This document shows, one piece after another, positions 9,741 to 17,339 of a stretch of DNA of 64,000 nt (its first letter is position 1; each line of letters opens with the position of its first letter). The DNA is from DASQBT01 sp963782495. GTDB lineage: Bacteria > Pseudomonadota > Gammaproteobacteria > Burkholderiales > Thiobacillaceae. The stretch covers positions 62,001-126,000 of the forward strand of contig CAWAJU010000006.1 in NCBI GenBank assembly GCA_963782495.1. Direction: 5' to 3'. The position numbers and the translations under genes were made by a program. The notes beneath the pieces were generated by a model. It worked only from the letters and a program-made list of their open reading frames with translations, made no database searches and was not told where the DNA came from.

Positions 9741-9754
9741 CTAGGCTTACTTGA

Positions 9755-10363
9755 ATGTTAAATGAGCGGCCGTTTTCCGAATCCTGCGAGCGCAATAAGG
9801 AACCGATCCTTGCGGTGCTGCGTGAAACCTTTGACCAGCCGGGCAAGGTGTTGGAAATCGGCAGTGGCACTGGTCAGCATGCGGCCTACTTTGCCGCAGC
9901 CCTGCCTCATCTGCAATGGCAAACCAGCGATCTGTCCGCCAGCCACCGCGGAATACTTGCCTGGCTGGAACACGCACATCTGTCCAATCTGCTGCCGCCC
10001 CTGGAACTCGACGTAACCGGAGCCTGGCCGGCGAGCCACTTCGACTATGTATTCTCCGCCAACACCCTGCACATCATGGGCTGGCCGGAGGTGGTCAGGT
10101 TTTTTGCCGGTGTCGGCGAGACACTCAGATCCGGCGGACGCCTTGTCGTCTACGGTCCGTTCAATTACGGCGGCGCATACACCGCAGACTCCAACGCCCG
10201 ATTCGATGAGTGGCTCAAAAGCCGCGACCCCCGATCCGGCATTCGCCCTTTCGAGGAAGTGGACGCGCTGGCCCAAGGTGCCGGCTTGCAACTTCTAATC
10301 GATCATGCCATGCCGGCAAATAACCACATTTTGGTTTGGGAAATGGGTCCCGGCCGTCTATAA
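9755..10363 (+). CDS. DUF938 SAM-dependent methyltransferase-like protein
   Basis: A 202-residue class I methyltransferase fold. The opening RPFSESCERNKEPILAVL and the SAM motif KVLEIGSGTGQHAAYFA are those of the DUF938 family. LHIMGWPEVVRFF and VVYGPFNYGG follow, and the C terminus is NNHILVWEM. The substrate is unknown. The ATG at 9755 lies 14 bp past the IS5 end. In the reconstructed native sequence the stop codon of the upstream lipoprotein gene touches this ATG, so the IS has cut the gene from its upstream promoter. It continues with an 8-bp gap into the next small gene. Confidence 0.88.
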   Translation: MLNERPFSESCERNKEPILAVLRETFDQPGKVLEIGSGTGQHAAYFAAALPHLQWQTSDLSASHRGILAWLEHAHLSNLLPPLELDVTGAWPASHFDYVFSANTLHIMGWPEVVRFFAGVGETLRSGGRLVVYGPFNYGGAYTADSNARFDEWLKSRDPRSGIRPFEEVDALAQGAGLQLLIDHAMPANNHILVWEMGPGRL

Positions 10364-10370
10364 CCAAACC

Positions 10371-10721
10371 ATGCGCATTAACGATCTTCTGAAGCGCTGG
10401 CAACATCACGATGCCAGCTATCCCGGCAGCTTGCCCCAGGCCCTGCGCCTCCCCTTGCGGGACATGGCCCGGATTCAGGCCTTGCAGGTAATGTATCCGA
10501 ACTGCACAGAGGAGGAAATCCTCGCCGACCTGCTGCATGCCGCTCTGGACGAGTTGGAGACAGCGATGCCTTATGTGCCGGGAGCGAAGGTGATTGCCGA
10601 AGATGACCAAGGCGACCCGATTTACGAAGATCTGGGCCCGACCCCACGCTTCTTCAGCCTCAGCCACGATTTCCTGCGCAAGCTGGCCCTGCCCCACAGC
10701 AAACCGCGCAGCAGCAAATAG
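10371..10721 (+). CDS. Conserved small protein of the 'pilin assembly / type 1 pili tip component' annotation family
   Basis: A 116-residue soluble protein starting MRINDLLKRW. The central stretch LRLPLRDMARIQALQVMYPN followed by TEEEILADLLHAALDELE matches a widespread gammaproteobacterial and betaproteobacterial small protein. Databases often label it pilin assembly protein, but no firm function is known to me. The later ORF start at 10371 is chosen because upstream residues do not belong to the family and overlap the DUF938 end. It is mostly helical, with no signal peptide. The gene follows DUF938 after 7 bp. Confidence 0.6.
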   Translation: MRINDLLKRWQHHDASYPGSLPQALRLPLRDMARIQALQVMYPNCTEEEILADLLHAALDELETAMPYVPGAKVIAEDDQGDPIYEDLGPTPRFFSLSHDFLRKLALPHSKPRSSK

Positions 10722-10801
10722 TCCGTCGGCATAGTTTACAAATTCGTGACCCCAGACCGGGTTGTGCGCTGAAAAGCTTGGTAAATGGGCCACTCAATAA
10801 C

Positions 10802-10816
10802 TGGCACGATGCGTGC
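10802..10816 (+). promoter_or_regulatory. Putative sigma-54 promoter
   Basis: TGGCACGATGCGTGC has GG and GC separated by exactly 10 bases, the -24/-12 geometry of RpoN promoters, and matches TGGCACG-N4-TTGC except for one base. It ends 40 bp before the ATG of the small membrane protein gene. About 50 bp upstream, TTTAC-AAATTC-GTGAC (10735-10750) resembles, with two mismatches, the GTTAC-N6-GTAAC sites found at 43.4-43.6 kb. Not tested. Confidence 0.45.
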
Positions 10817-10856
10817 TTGGTCTCCTGTATAACAATCAAAACAGTGGAGAGCCATC

Positions 10857-11099
10857 ATGTACATAGGGCCATTTATTATTTTTGGCGGCTTTGCCAGCTT
10901 ATTTTTTGTGCCGGGGTTTCTCGACACACCTTTGGCACTACTCACCTTCCGCCAGGTGATTTCTGAAGGCCTGTCGGCGCTGTTCGGTCTGATTGCGCTG
11001 GCGGCCCTGGCGCACTCCATAGAGTTCGATCCGGTCTGGCCCTGGCGACCTGAATTCCGCCGCGCAATGGCTTGGATCTGGGGTGCCAAACGCTCGTAG
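10857..11099 (+). CDS. Small two-segment membrane protein, unknown function
   Basis: An 80-residue hydrophobic protein. Predicted membrane segments lie at about residues 3-20 (IGPFIIFGGFASLFFVPGF) and 38-56 (SEGLSALFGLIALAALAH), followed by a Trp/Arg-rich tail (WPWRPEFRRAMAWIWGAKR) that would face the cytoplasm. I do not recognise the family. A -24/-12 type promoter candidate lies 40 bp upstream and argJ starts 29 bp downstream. The start has a weak AGAG upstream. Confidence 0.5.
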   Translation: MYIGPFIIFGGFASLFFVPGFLDTPLALLTFRQVISEGLSALFGLIALAALAHSIEFDPVWPWRPEFRRAMAWIWGAKRS

Positions 11100-11128
11100 A
11101 ATAGCGGCTTTCGAAAATCGAAGCCGCC

Positions 11129-12358
11129 ATGCCCGTCAAGCTTTCCGCACCTGATCCCGCTTCACTCCTCCCGATCGCCGGCCTGCGTCTCGGCATCGCC
11201 TCCGCCGGCATCAAGACACCGGGCCGGCGCGACCTGACCCTGATAGCGCTTGCTCCCGGCTCGAAAGTGGCTGGCGTATTCACGCAAAACCGGTTTTGCG
11301 CTGCGCCGGTTACGCTATGCCGTGAACGGCTCCGCGCAGGAGGCGACATTCGCGCCTTGCTCATCAACACCGGCAATGCCAATGCTGGCACCGGCGCAGA
11401 AGGCGTGGCACGCGCGCGCCGCAGCTGCCAAGCGGTGGCGGAAGTCCTGGGTTTGGAAGCGGAAAATGTGCTGCCGTTTTCTACCGGCGTCATACTCGAG
11501 CCGCTTCCAATCGACAAGCTCGTTGCCGCGCTGCCGGACGCAAAGGCCGATCTCGCACCTGATCACTGGAGCGAGGCAGCGCACGCCATCATGACCACCG
11601 ACATTGTCGCCAAGGCGGCGTGCGTGCAGACCCGGATCGACGGCCAGACCATCACCGTCACCGGCATGGCCAAAGGCTCCGGCATGATCCATCCCAATAT
11701 GGCGACGATGCTGGGCTACGTCGCTACCGATGCGCGGGTGTCGCGTGCCTGCCTCGAGCAACTGGCAAAAGAGGTGGCTGATATCTCATTCAACTGCGTA
11801 ACTGTGGATGGCGATACGTCCACCAATGATTCCTTCATACTCATCGCCACCGGTCAGGTCGGGCACGCGGAGATTGCCGAACCCGGCTCAGCCGACTATG
11901 CGTTGCTCAGGGCCGCAATAGGCGAGGTTTCGATCAAGCTTGCCCAAGCCATGGCGCGTGATGGGGAGGGCGCGACCAAGTTCATGACCGTGATCGTGGA
12001 AGCCGGCCGCGACCGCGCCGAGTGCAAACAGATTGCCTATGCCATCGCCCGCTCGCCTCTGGTAAAGACCGCTTTCTTCGCCTCCGATCCCAATCTGGGG
12101 CGCATTCTCGCGGCCATCGGCTATGCAGGCGTGGCGGACCTCGATGTCGACCGGATCCAGGTCTATCTGGGCGACCTGCTGGTGGCAGAGAAAGGCGGCC
12201 GCGCCGCCAGCTACACCGAGGCAGCCGGCGTGGCGGTGATGCGCGAAGCGGAAATCGGCATTCGGGTGATACTGAACCGTGGAGAGGCCAGCGCCACCGT
12301 GTGGACCTGCGACTTTTCCTACGACTACGTCAAGATCAACGCCGAATATCGAACCTAG
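11129..12358 (+). CDS. argJ: Bifunctional glutamate N-acetyltransferase / amino-acid acetyltransferase ArgJ
   Basis: Recycles the acetyl group between N-acetylornithine and glutamate in arginine biosynthesis, and in bifunctional forms also makes N-acetylglutamate. The self-cleavage site is visible in GSGMIHPNMATMLGYV, where the Thr after MA becomes the nucleophile. Other family stretches are TNTGNAN-like INTGNANAGTGAEG, CVTVDGDTSTND and FFASDPNLGRILAAIGYAG. The last codons overlap the left end of the integrated island: the 18-bp repeat runs from 12338 to 12355 and the TAG right after it comes from the island side. The protein ends INAEYRT, a normal ArgJ end, so function should be preserved. 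Confidence 0.95.
   Translation: MPVKLSAPDPASLLPIAGLRLGIASAGIKTPGRRDLTLIALAPGSKVAGVFTQNRFCAAPVTLCRERLRAGGDIRALLINTGNANAGTGAEGVARARRSCQAVAEVLGLEAENVLPFSTGVILEPLPIDKLVAALPDAKADLAPDHWSEAAHAIMTTDIVAKAACVQTRIDGQTITVTGMAKGSGMIHPNMATMLGYVATDARVSRACLEQLAKEVADISFNCVTVDGDTSTNDSFILIATGQVGHAEIAEPGSADYALLRAAIGEVSIKLAQAMARDGEGATKFMTVIVEAGRDRAECKQIAYAIARSPLVKTAFFASDPNLGRILAAIGYAGVADLDVDRIQVYLGDLLVAEKGGRAASYTEAAGVAVMREAEIGIRVILNRGEASATVWTCDFSYDYVKINAEYRT
12338..12355 (+). repeat. Island attachment site, left copy (in argJ 3' end)
   Basis: AACGCCGAATATCGAACC occurs here, within the last codons of argJ, and again exactly at 38188-38205. The flanking bases differ on both sides. The integrase gene starts about 210 bp inside this end, as expected for a site-specific tyrosine recombinase that uses the 3' end of a gene as target. 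Confidence 0.88.
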
Positions 12359-12463
12359 GGCAACAGCGCATCCAAGGAAGTCCGGAAGAATCCCATGAAC
12401 CCGCATCGATACTTGATTTGTCGTTCATACAGAGCCGATAGCGTCCATTGACATCCGCCTAAT

Positions 12464-12519
12464 AAGCGGGTACAAAAGTGGGTACTGACTGCCTATCTTG
12501 TAATACCAAAAGCGGGTAC
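12464..12519 (+). repeat. Putative integrase arm-type sites
   Basis: AGCGGGTACAAAAGTGGGTA at about 12465 contains two GYGGGTA units, and a third AAAGCGGGTAC lies at 12509. The same compound motif, AAAGCGGGTACAAAAGCGGG, is found near the other island end at 38112-38133. Placement next to the integrase gene and near both attachment sites suggests arm-binding sites for the integrase N-terminal domain. Confidence 0.6.
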
Positions 12520-12568
12520 GGCTGGAAACCAAGCAACGGCGCGGGTTCCGCTCTGAAAGGACGCTCAA

Positions 12569-13825
12569 ATGCTCACCGATACGCAATGCCGCAACGCAAA
12601 GGCCGGCGCTAGGCCCCTCAAACTCAGCGACGGCAAGGGGCTGTACCTCGAAGTGCGCGCCAACGGTTCAAAGCTGTGGCGCTATCGGTACAAAATCGAC
12701 GGCAAGGAAAACCTGTTCGCGGTGGGCGAATATTGCCAACAGCCAGCCGGCGAAGAAGAGGAAGTGGGAAAGGCGCGGCGGCAGGCGCGACGCTTCACCT
12801 TGGGCGAAGCCAGGGCCGAGCGGGAGCGGTGCCGGGGGCTGGTTAAACAGGGCATTCACCCCGCCCACAGCCAGCGGACTGAAAAGCTGCGCCGCTCTAT
12901 CGAGGCGGGCAGCACCTTCAAGACGGTGGCCGAAACGTGGATCAAAGAAAACGCCCCCCACTGGTCCAAGAATTATCTACGCCAGATAGAACAACGATTC
13001 AAGGCCGATGCTTACCGGCACATTGGGGCGCTCCCCATTCGGGAAATAACCCCGGCGCACGTCAAAGACGTTCTGAAGCGCGTGGAGAAGCGCGGTGCGC
13101 CGGCCAGTGCCAAGCATCTGCGAACCTGGATCGGGGGGGTATTTCGGTACGCTGCCGGCGAATTGCTGGTGGAAACCGATCCCACATGGCCCTTGCGCAA
13201 CAGCATCAAGGGACCGAAAACACAGCACATACAGCACCTGACCGCGAAGGAGACACCGGCTTTTCTGCAAGCCCTGGAGCGGGTACAGGCGGAACACGCA
13301 ACGAAGATCGCAGCCAAGTTGCTTTGGCTAACGGTCGTTCGCACCGTTGAATTGCGTGGCGCAGAGTGGCAGGAATTCGACCTAGACGAAGCCCTATGGA
13401 CGATCCCGGCGGAAAGAATGAAGATGCGCGAAAAGCATATCGTCCCGCTTTCGGCCCAGGCGGTCGAACTGTTGCGGGCTCTTCATCCGCTTACTGGTCG
13501 CGGACGGTATGTCTTTCCTGGCCGCAAGGATCGGGAACAGCCATTGACCCACGAGGCGATCCGCGACGTTTTCAATCGAGCCGGGTATGCGGGGAGATTC
13601 ACCCCCCACGGCGTGCGCTCAACCTTCTCCACCTATTTCAACGAAGCAAACGTGGCTAGTGAGTTGATCGAACTAACCTTGGCGCATAAAGACAAGGACA
13701 AGATCCGGGGGGCTTACAACCACGCCAAGAAGCTCGATCAACGCCGGCAACTGTTGCAGCAATGGGCTGACCTGTCGGACGCATGGCGGAGTGGAGCGAA
13801 GGTCTTGCCGCTTAGGGCGGCCTGA
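12569..13825 (+). CDS. P4-type tyrosine integrase
   Basis: A 418-residue site-specific recombinase. The N-terminal arm-binding domain of the DUF4102 type is seen in LSDGKGLYLEVRANGSKLWRY. The catalytic domain has the first Arg in LWLTVVRTVELRGAEW, the H-x-x-R box in FTPHGVRSTFSTYF and the LAHKDKDKIRGAYNHA region ending in the nucleophilic Tyr (AYNHA). AAAGGA precedes the ATG by about 9 bases. It lies at the argJ end of the island, reading inwards, and would catalyse integration and excision at the 18-bp repeat, possibly with the AlpA-like protein as directionality factor. Confidence 0.95.
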   Translation: MLTDTQCRNAKAGARPLKLSDGKGLYLEVRANGSKLWRYRYKIDGKENLFAVGEYCQQPAGEEEEVGKARRQARRFTLGEARAERERCRGLVKQGIHPAHSQRTEKLRRSIEAGSTFKTVAETWIKENAPHWSKNYLRQIEQRFKADAYRHIGALPIREITPAHVKDVLKRVEKRGAPASAKHLRTWIGGVFRYAAGELLVETDPTWPLRNSIKGPKTQHIQHLTAKETPAFLQALERVQAEHATKIAAKLLWLTVVRTVELRGAEWQEFDLDEALWTIPAERMKMREKHIVPLSAQAVELLRALHPLTGRGRYVFPGRKDREQPLTHEAIRDVFNRAGYAGRFTPHGVRSTFSTYFNEANVASELIELTLAHKDKDKIRGAYNHAKKLDQRRQLLQQWADLSDAWRSGAKVLPLRAA

Positions 13826-14199
13826 ACTGTCGCTTTCAGGCAGCTTCGATGTTCGCCGGGTCGGGCGTAGCCGATCAGCTTTTCGGGAACGGACGCTCAA
13901 TACAGCCGCGCTGGTTGCTGCTTCAAAATACCTCCGCTGACCGGTTTGGTCGAGGAGCCGTCCATCCTGTATTTGCGGCAAAGTACCGAGATTCGGCCAT
14001 TGCCGACATTACGTCCGGTCAGCTGGGTGGCAGCTGTTATGGAGGTTGCAGCCGTTGAGACGGTAGGCGAAGCGGAGGGCTGCTTCCGCCACCGGCGAAC
14101 GAGTGGTTCGTGCCCAAGGGAAACGGCCCCGAGTCGTGTTCTTTCACGCGCTTTGGACGATTGATGGACGTTTTACTTTGCCAGATGCAGCTGCATAGC
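13826..14199. other. Region without a recognised gene (integrase to CBASS)
   Basis: About 370 bp. Short open frames here have no family resemblance, poor starts and overlap each other. It lies downstream of both the integrase and the CBASS operon, so it would be a convergent 3' region. I see no convincing terminator hairpin. Confidence 0.5.
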
Positions 14200-14838
14200 C
14201 TACGTAAAGCAGGCGTGTAGCTGCTCGGGGTTATCGGCGATATAGCGCCATACTATGAGGTCTACGACTTTCGCCTGCTCACCAGTAATGGCGGCAAGTT
14301 CCCGGCAGAAGTGATCGGCGCTTCGAAAACCCAAGAGTTCTGATACACGCACCAAGTGCCGATCTGGCTTTGCAACGTCTAGGCCAAGATTCTTTGCCAG
14401 ATGCCAACTCGTGATGGGTCCAATGAACGGAAGTGTCTGGAGTTGATTAATCGGATCTGCCAGCACAGATTTCTTGAACTTTCTGAAGCCGACGTCATTG
14501 ATGTGCTTCGCGGCCGAATAAATTCCCTCTAGCTTGACCCGATTGGCAAAAGACGAGGAGGCGGTTGAGCAGCAGATGTCGCCGGCCGATACGATAGCTT
14601 CCGCAGATTCCCAATCGCAAAAGCAAAGTGAGACATGATCAAAGACTCTGCGAACGACAGACTCTCGGAAGCCTGAGCACAACGCGACCCAGGCATGCTC
14701 TCGAAGCAATTCTCTTTCGGTGAATTTGCTGAAGTCCGCAGCGCGATGCCAGGCCACTTCGGCGGATAGCCCGGCCTGCTGAATATAGCTGCAGGCCCTG
14801 GAGAAGAAACTTACTGCTGAAGTCAGGTTTGCTTTCAT
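14200..14838 (-). CDS. HhH-GPD DNA glycosylase-like protein of type IV CBASS (OGG-like)
   Basis: A 212-residue, largely helical protein. The helix-hairpin-helix signature lies near residues 136-152, LPFIGPITSWHLAKNLGL, followed by the conserved acidic residue in AKPDRHLVRV (Asp about 159), the position of the catalytic Asp in HhH-GPD base-excision glycosylases. No Lys of the bifunctional OGG1 type can be assigned with certainty. It is the last gene of the CBASS operon, 7 bp after the effector gene. In type IV CBASS this OGG-like component accompanies QueC- and TGT-like enzymes. Its substrate is not known to me; a deazaguanine-related substrate is a guess from context. Confidence 0.75.
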   Translation of the reverse strand: MKANLTSAVSFFSRACSYIQQAGLSAEVAWHRAADFSKFTERELLREHAWVALCSGFRESVVRRVFDHVSLCFCDWESAEAIVSAGDICCSTASSSFANRVKLEGIYSAAKHINDVGFRKFKKSVLADPINQLQTLPFIGPITSWHLAKNLGLDVAKPDRHLVRVSELLGFRSADHFCRELAAITGEQAKVVDLIVWRYIADNPEQLHACFT

Positions 14839-14845
14839 GCTTCAG

Positions 14846-15427
14846 TTAGTCATCGATTTTGAAGGTGTGTCGAAACCAGAGTCGTGCCCTTAGCCACGTC
14901 AACGACGCGCCAGGACGCCCATCCAAAGCTTTGCTCAAGGCGACCTTCACAAGATGACGTTGCTTGTGTTTAAGAAACTCCCCTTCGGGAATCGGCACAC
15001 CGACAGAGGCAGCCATATCGTATCTTGAAAAGACTCGCTGACAGGCGTCATGATCGTACTCGCTTGCCAACAGGAGGTAACCTGCCTCACGCTTAACTTC
15101 GGCGTAAACGTCCAGTGTTCGCTTGTGAGCGTCGGAGCGTCCTTTCCAATCTGTTTTGATCTGAATCAGGGTGAGAAAGAAGACCCCGGTGCCGAGCGCG
15201 CCGACCCAAATTTGGCTGTCCCAACCGAAGGGTGTAAGGGTCACATTGAGCCTCGGCTCGACAAAAGCCAGCGCCACTAGCCAAGTGGACAATGCTAGGG
15301 TCAACAGGTCAAGAGTAAACGCCAAACGCGCGTATCGGTCGCGCAGCGCTGCGTGGCCGGTGCACAGCATGTCGGAGACACGGCAGATTCGAGCCAGCTC
15401 ATCTCGCATTGGGTGGTCTGAGCTCAT
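14846..15427 (-). CDS. Two-TM SLATT-type effector of CBASS
   Basis: A 193-residue protein with two hydrophobic segments at about residues 36-57 (AFTLDLLTLALSTWLVALAF) and 72-91 (IWVGALGTGVFFLTLIQI). A charged cytoplasmic helical region follows (KTDWKGRSDAHKRTLDVYAEVKR is its start). This is the layout of SLATT domains (SMODS and SLOG-associating two-TM), predicted pore-forming effectors paired with CD-NTases. The start at 15427 is chosen because its ATG overlaps the CD-NTase TGA (ATGA); a longer start at 15454 is possible. Inferred role: membrane disruption when a cyclic nucleotide signal binds. Confidence 0.75.
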   Translation of the reverse strand: MSSDHPMRDELARICRVSDMLCTGHAALRDRYARLAFTLDLLTLALSTWLVALAFVEPRLNVTLTPFGWDSQIWVGALGTGVFFLTLIQIKTDWKGRSDAHKRTLDVYAEVKREAGYLLLASEYDHDACQRVFSRYDMAASVGVPIPEGEFLKHKQRHLVKVALSKALDGRPGASLTWLRARLWFRHTFKIDD

Positions 15428-16365
15428 GGTTCCAGGCCGAAGAGAGCTTTCCACTGCGCCACTGATGCCGCTGCGGTTGCATTTCGCATACGTCTGGCAA
15501 GCCGTCCGAGCAAATGGCTCGCCGCTTCGCGTTCACGACTGTTGGCGGGACCTAGATAGCTATCCACGTGTACGGATTGTCCTGTGCTGTCCCTGATTGG
15601 GGAGAGGACCAAGTCACGCGCACGTTCGAAGAATGCCGGCAGCATCGCGGAGGTGGTCTTCTCACCCGTGTAGCCACGAAAAGCTGCAATGGCCAGGCTC
15701 TCCACGTGGTACCCGCTTAGACGCTGGCCTTCAGGTAACTCGCCGTTGATAGCTTTTGCAAGCTTAATCGTCGGCACCAGCTTGCCACCGCATGCGGCGT
15801 TGCGCTTATTTAAGGCATCCTTGAAGGCCATCGGATTGATCTCAGACCAAGCGTCACGCCTTGACGAGGGAACATGAACGTGCCCGTCAGCGCCTTTGAT
15901 CGCAGGTAGGAGCTGGACGACCATGCCGTCGCCGTAGTCAACAGTCACGGCCATCTGTCCATGCGTGACGGTGGCTGTTGCAGGTATGGCCGCCTTTACG
16001 ATGGTGGCCATCGTCTCTAGCGCCCGTTGAGGACTATGGTTTTCCAGGTCCGAGTCGTTGAGAAGAATCAGGGAGTCGATATCGCTCAGCCCGTCAACGT
16101 AGGTGTGCTTGGCGACCGATCCGCCGAAGAGCGAATCAAAGGCTCCGTCGATTTCGTCTTGCAAAGCAGCGCGAATGGCATTCAAGCGGTCCTGGACCGC
16201 TCGAGCATCTCGACTGTTGTAAGCGCCAAGCAGTTCGGACAATGTGCCCGCAAGTTCGACTTCGAACTGCTTGACCGAGGAATTGTCCTCCGCCTTACGA
16301 ACGGCTTCCCTCAGCTCCTCTGGGCTCTTGTTCCTGAAGGGAGATCCTCCTCCTCCGCCACCCAT
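15424..16365 (-). CDS. CBASS CD-NTase (cGAS/DncV-like nucleotidyltransferase)
   Basis: A 313-residue nucleotidyltransferase expected to make a cyclic oligonucleotide alarm signal on phage infection. The active site is complete: Gly-Gly-Ser at residues 81-83 in SLFGGSVAKHTYVDGLSDID, the Asp pair at 95 and 97, and a third Asp at 143 in MAVTVDYGDG. C-terminal helices resemble the nucleotidyltransferase substrate domain. The N terminus is unusual: MGGGGGGSPF, six consecutive glycines after Met. GGGAGG precedes the ATG by 6 bases. It lies 2 bp after the TGT-like gene and overlaps the effector gene. The nucleotide product cannot be predicted from sequence alone. Confidence 0.9.
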   Translation of the reverse strand: MGGGGGGSPFRNKSPEELREAVRKAEDNSSVKQFEVELAGTLSELLGAYNSRDARAVQDRLNAIRAALQDEIDGAFDSLFGGSVAKHTYVDGLSDIDSLILLNDSDLENHSPQRALETMATIVKAAIPATATVTHGQMAVTVDYGDGMVVQLLPAIKGADGHVHVPSSRRDAWSEINPMAFKDALNKRNAACGGKLVPTIKLAKAINGELPEGQRLSGYHVESLAIAAFRGYTGEKTTSAMLPAFFERARDLVLSPIRDSTGQSVHVDSYLGPANSREREAASHLLGRLARRMRNATAAASVAQWKALFGLEP

Positions 16366-16367
16366 AT

Positions 16368-17339
16368 TTAACCTCCCAAAGCCTCAAGTGCACTTTGCAG
16401 CGCTGTTTTGAACATTTCGCCGTGATGCTTGAATGAACTGAAGTCCTCAGCTGTCAAGAATCTACGCATCTCTAACTGGAGTTCGGCCATGTAGTAGTAA
16501 TTCTGGTGCCAGCATCGTGCGTCGACCATAAGTGTCTTGGTTGCGACGCCAAACTTGAGTGCGCCAAAGTTGTGTTTGTAGATCGTCAAACCTTCATGGA
16601 ACGCGAATCGCAACCACGTCAGACCGTCGAAGATGTCTGCCCCAGCGATGAAGTACATGGGCGTCGAAATCGTATCCAGACTACCAAAGACGTGAATAGG
16701 TACATCGATGTTCGCTTTGGTTAGCGCTCTCCTCAGTTTGGCAATGTTCTTCATCCTGTCCATCAGGGAGTCACCAATTTCCTTCTCCGTAATACCAATG
16801 ACGTCGAATTCGGCGAGGCGATGGACATGCTTGAGTAGATTGTCAACGTGAAGAAATCTCTGGTCCGCTGTCTCGGGTTTTAATAGCAGCTCCCGCATGA
16901 CGTCCGTACGTCCAGGGGCCATCGCACGAGCCCGTTCAATCTGATCGACGAATCCCACTCGCGCTTTCGGATGGTCATAGCTGATCAGCACACTTGGCAC
17001 GGCTGGTTGCCATATCGCGAGTACCCCCTCGTGCATTTCTTGCGTCCACTCTTTGGGGTTATGGTCTTTGTCGCCAAAGTCAGAAAGCTCAACGTCCTTC
17101 GAGGCTTCATACCCACCGCTGTCCAGGAAGATCAGTGATGGGAAATCGAACGGCGGCTCGATCTTCTTGTGGTGAAGGTCATACGCGCTAATTAGTGTGA
17201 CGCCTTCAATCAGCTCCGAACAGGAGGCAATGATTTTGCGGACGTCCGGAAATCCCTTGCTCGAAAACGACGGCACCAGTAAGGGCGTGCGCTCGACTTC
17301 GACGCCGTTCAGTTTTAGCGACCGGCGTTTCGCTAGCAT
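16368..17339 (-). CDS. TGT-like protein of type IV CBASS
   Basis: A 323-residue protein resembling tRNA-guanine transglycosylases. The signature LIFLDSGGYEA (Asp73-Ser-Gly-Gly) corresponds to the DSGG(F/Y)Q base-binding/catalytic motif of TGT. FDVIGITEKEIGDSLMDRM and a (beta/alpha)-barrel-like alternation follow. The four-ligand zinc site of canonical TGT is not apparent; only isolated Cys residues remain in the C-terminal part. The ATG at 17339 is chosen because it overlaps the QueC-like stop by 7 bp (ATGCTAG); a longer start at 17372 runs into the queC coding region. It may handle a deazaguanine on protein or nucleic acid rather than tRNA; this is inference from the operon. Confidence 0.8.
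   Translation of the reverse strand: MLAKRRSLKLNGVEVERTPLLVPSFSSKGFPDVRKIIASCSELIEGVTLISAYDLHHKKIEPPFDFPSLIFLDSGGYEASKDVELSDFGDKDHNPKEWTQEMHEGVLAIWQPAVPSVLISYDHPKARVGFVDQIERARAMAPGRTDVMRELLLKPETADQRFLHVDNLLKHVHRLAEFDVIGITEKEIGDSLMDRMKNIAKLRRALTKANIDVPIHVFGSLDTISTPMYFIAGADIFDGLTWLRFAFHEGLTIYKHNFGALKFGVATKTLMVDARCWHQNYYYMAELQLEMRRFLTAEDFSSFKHHGEMFKTALQSALEALGG

Noticed and set aside
8614..9744. 376-residue open frame antisense to the IS5 transposase (and its twin at 38761-39891)
   Set aside because: It mirrors the transposase frame in GC-rich DNA, has no family resemblance and no ribosome binding site; the DDE transposase on the other strand explains the DNA.
13849..14164. Two overlapping short rightward frames after the integrase
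   Set aside because: No ribosome binding site, no similarity I can recognise, and they overlap each other in different frames.
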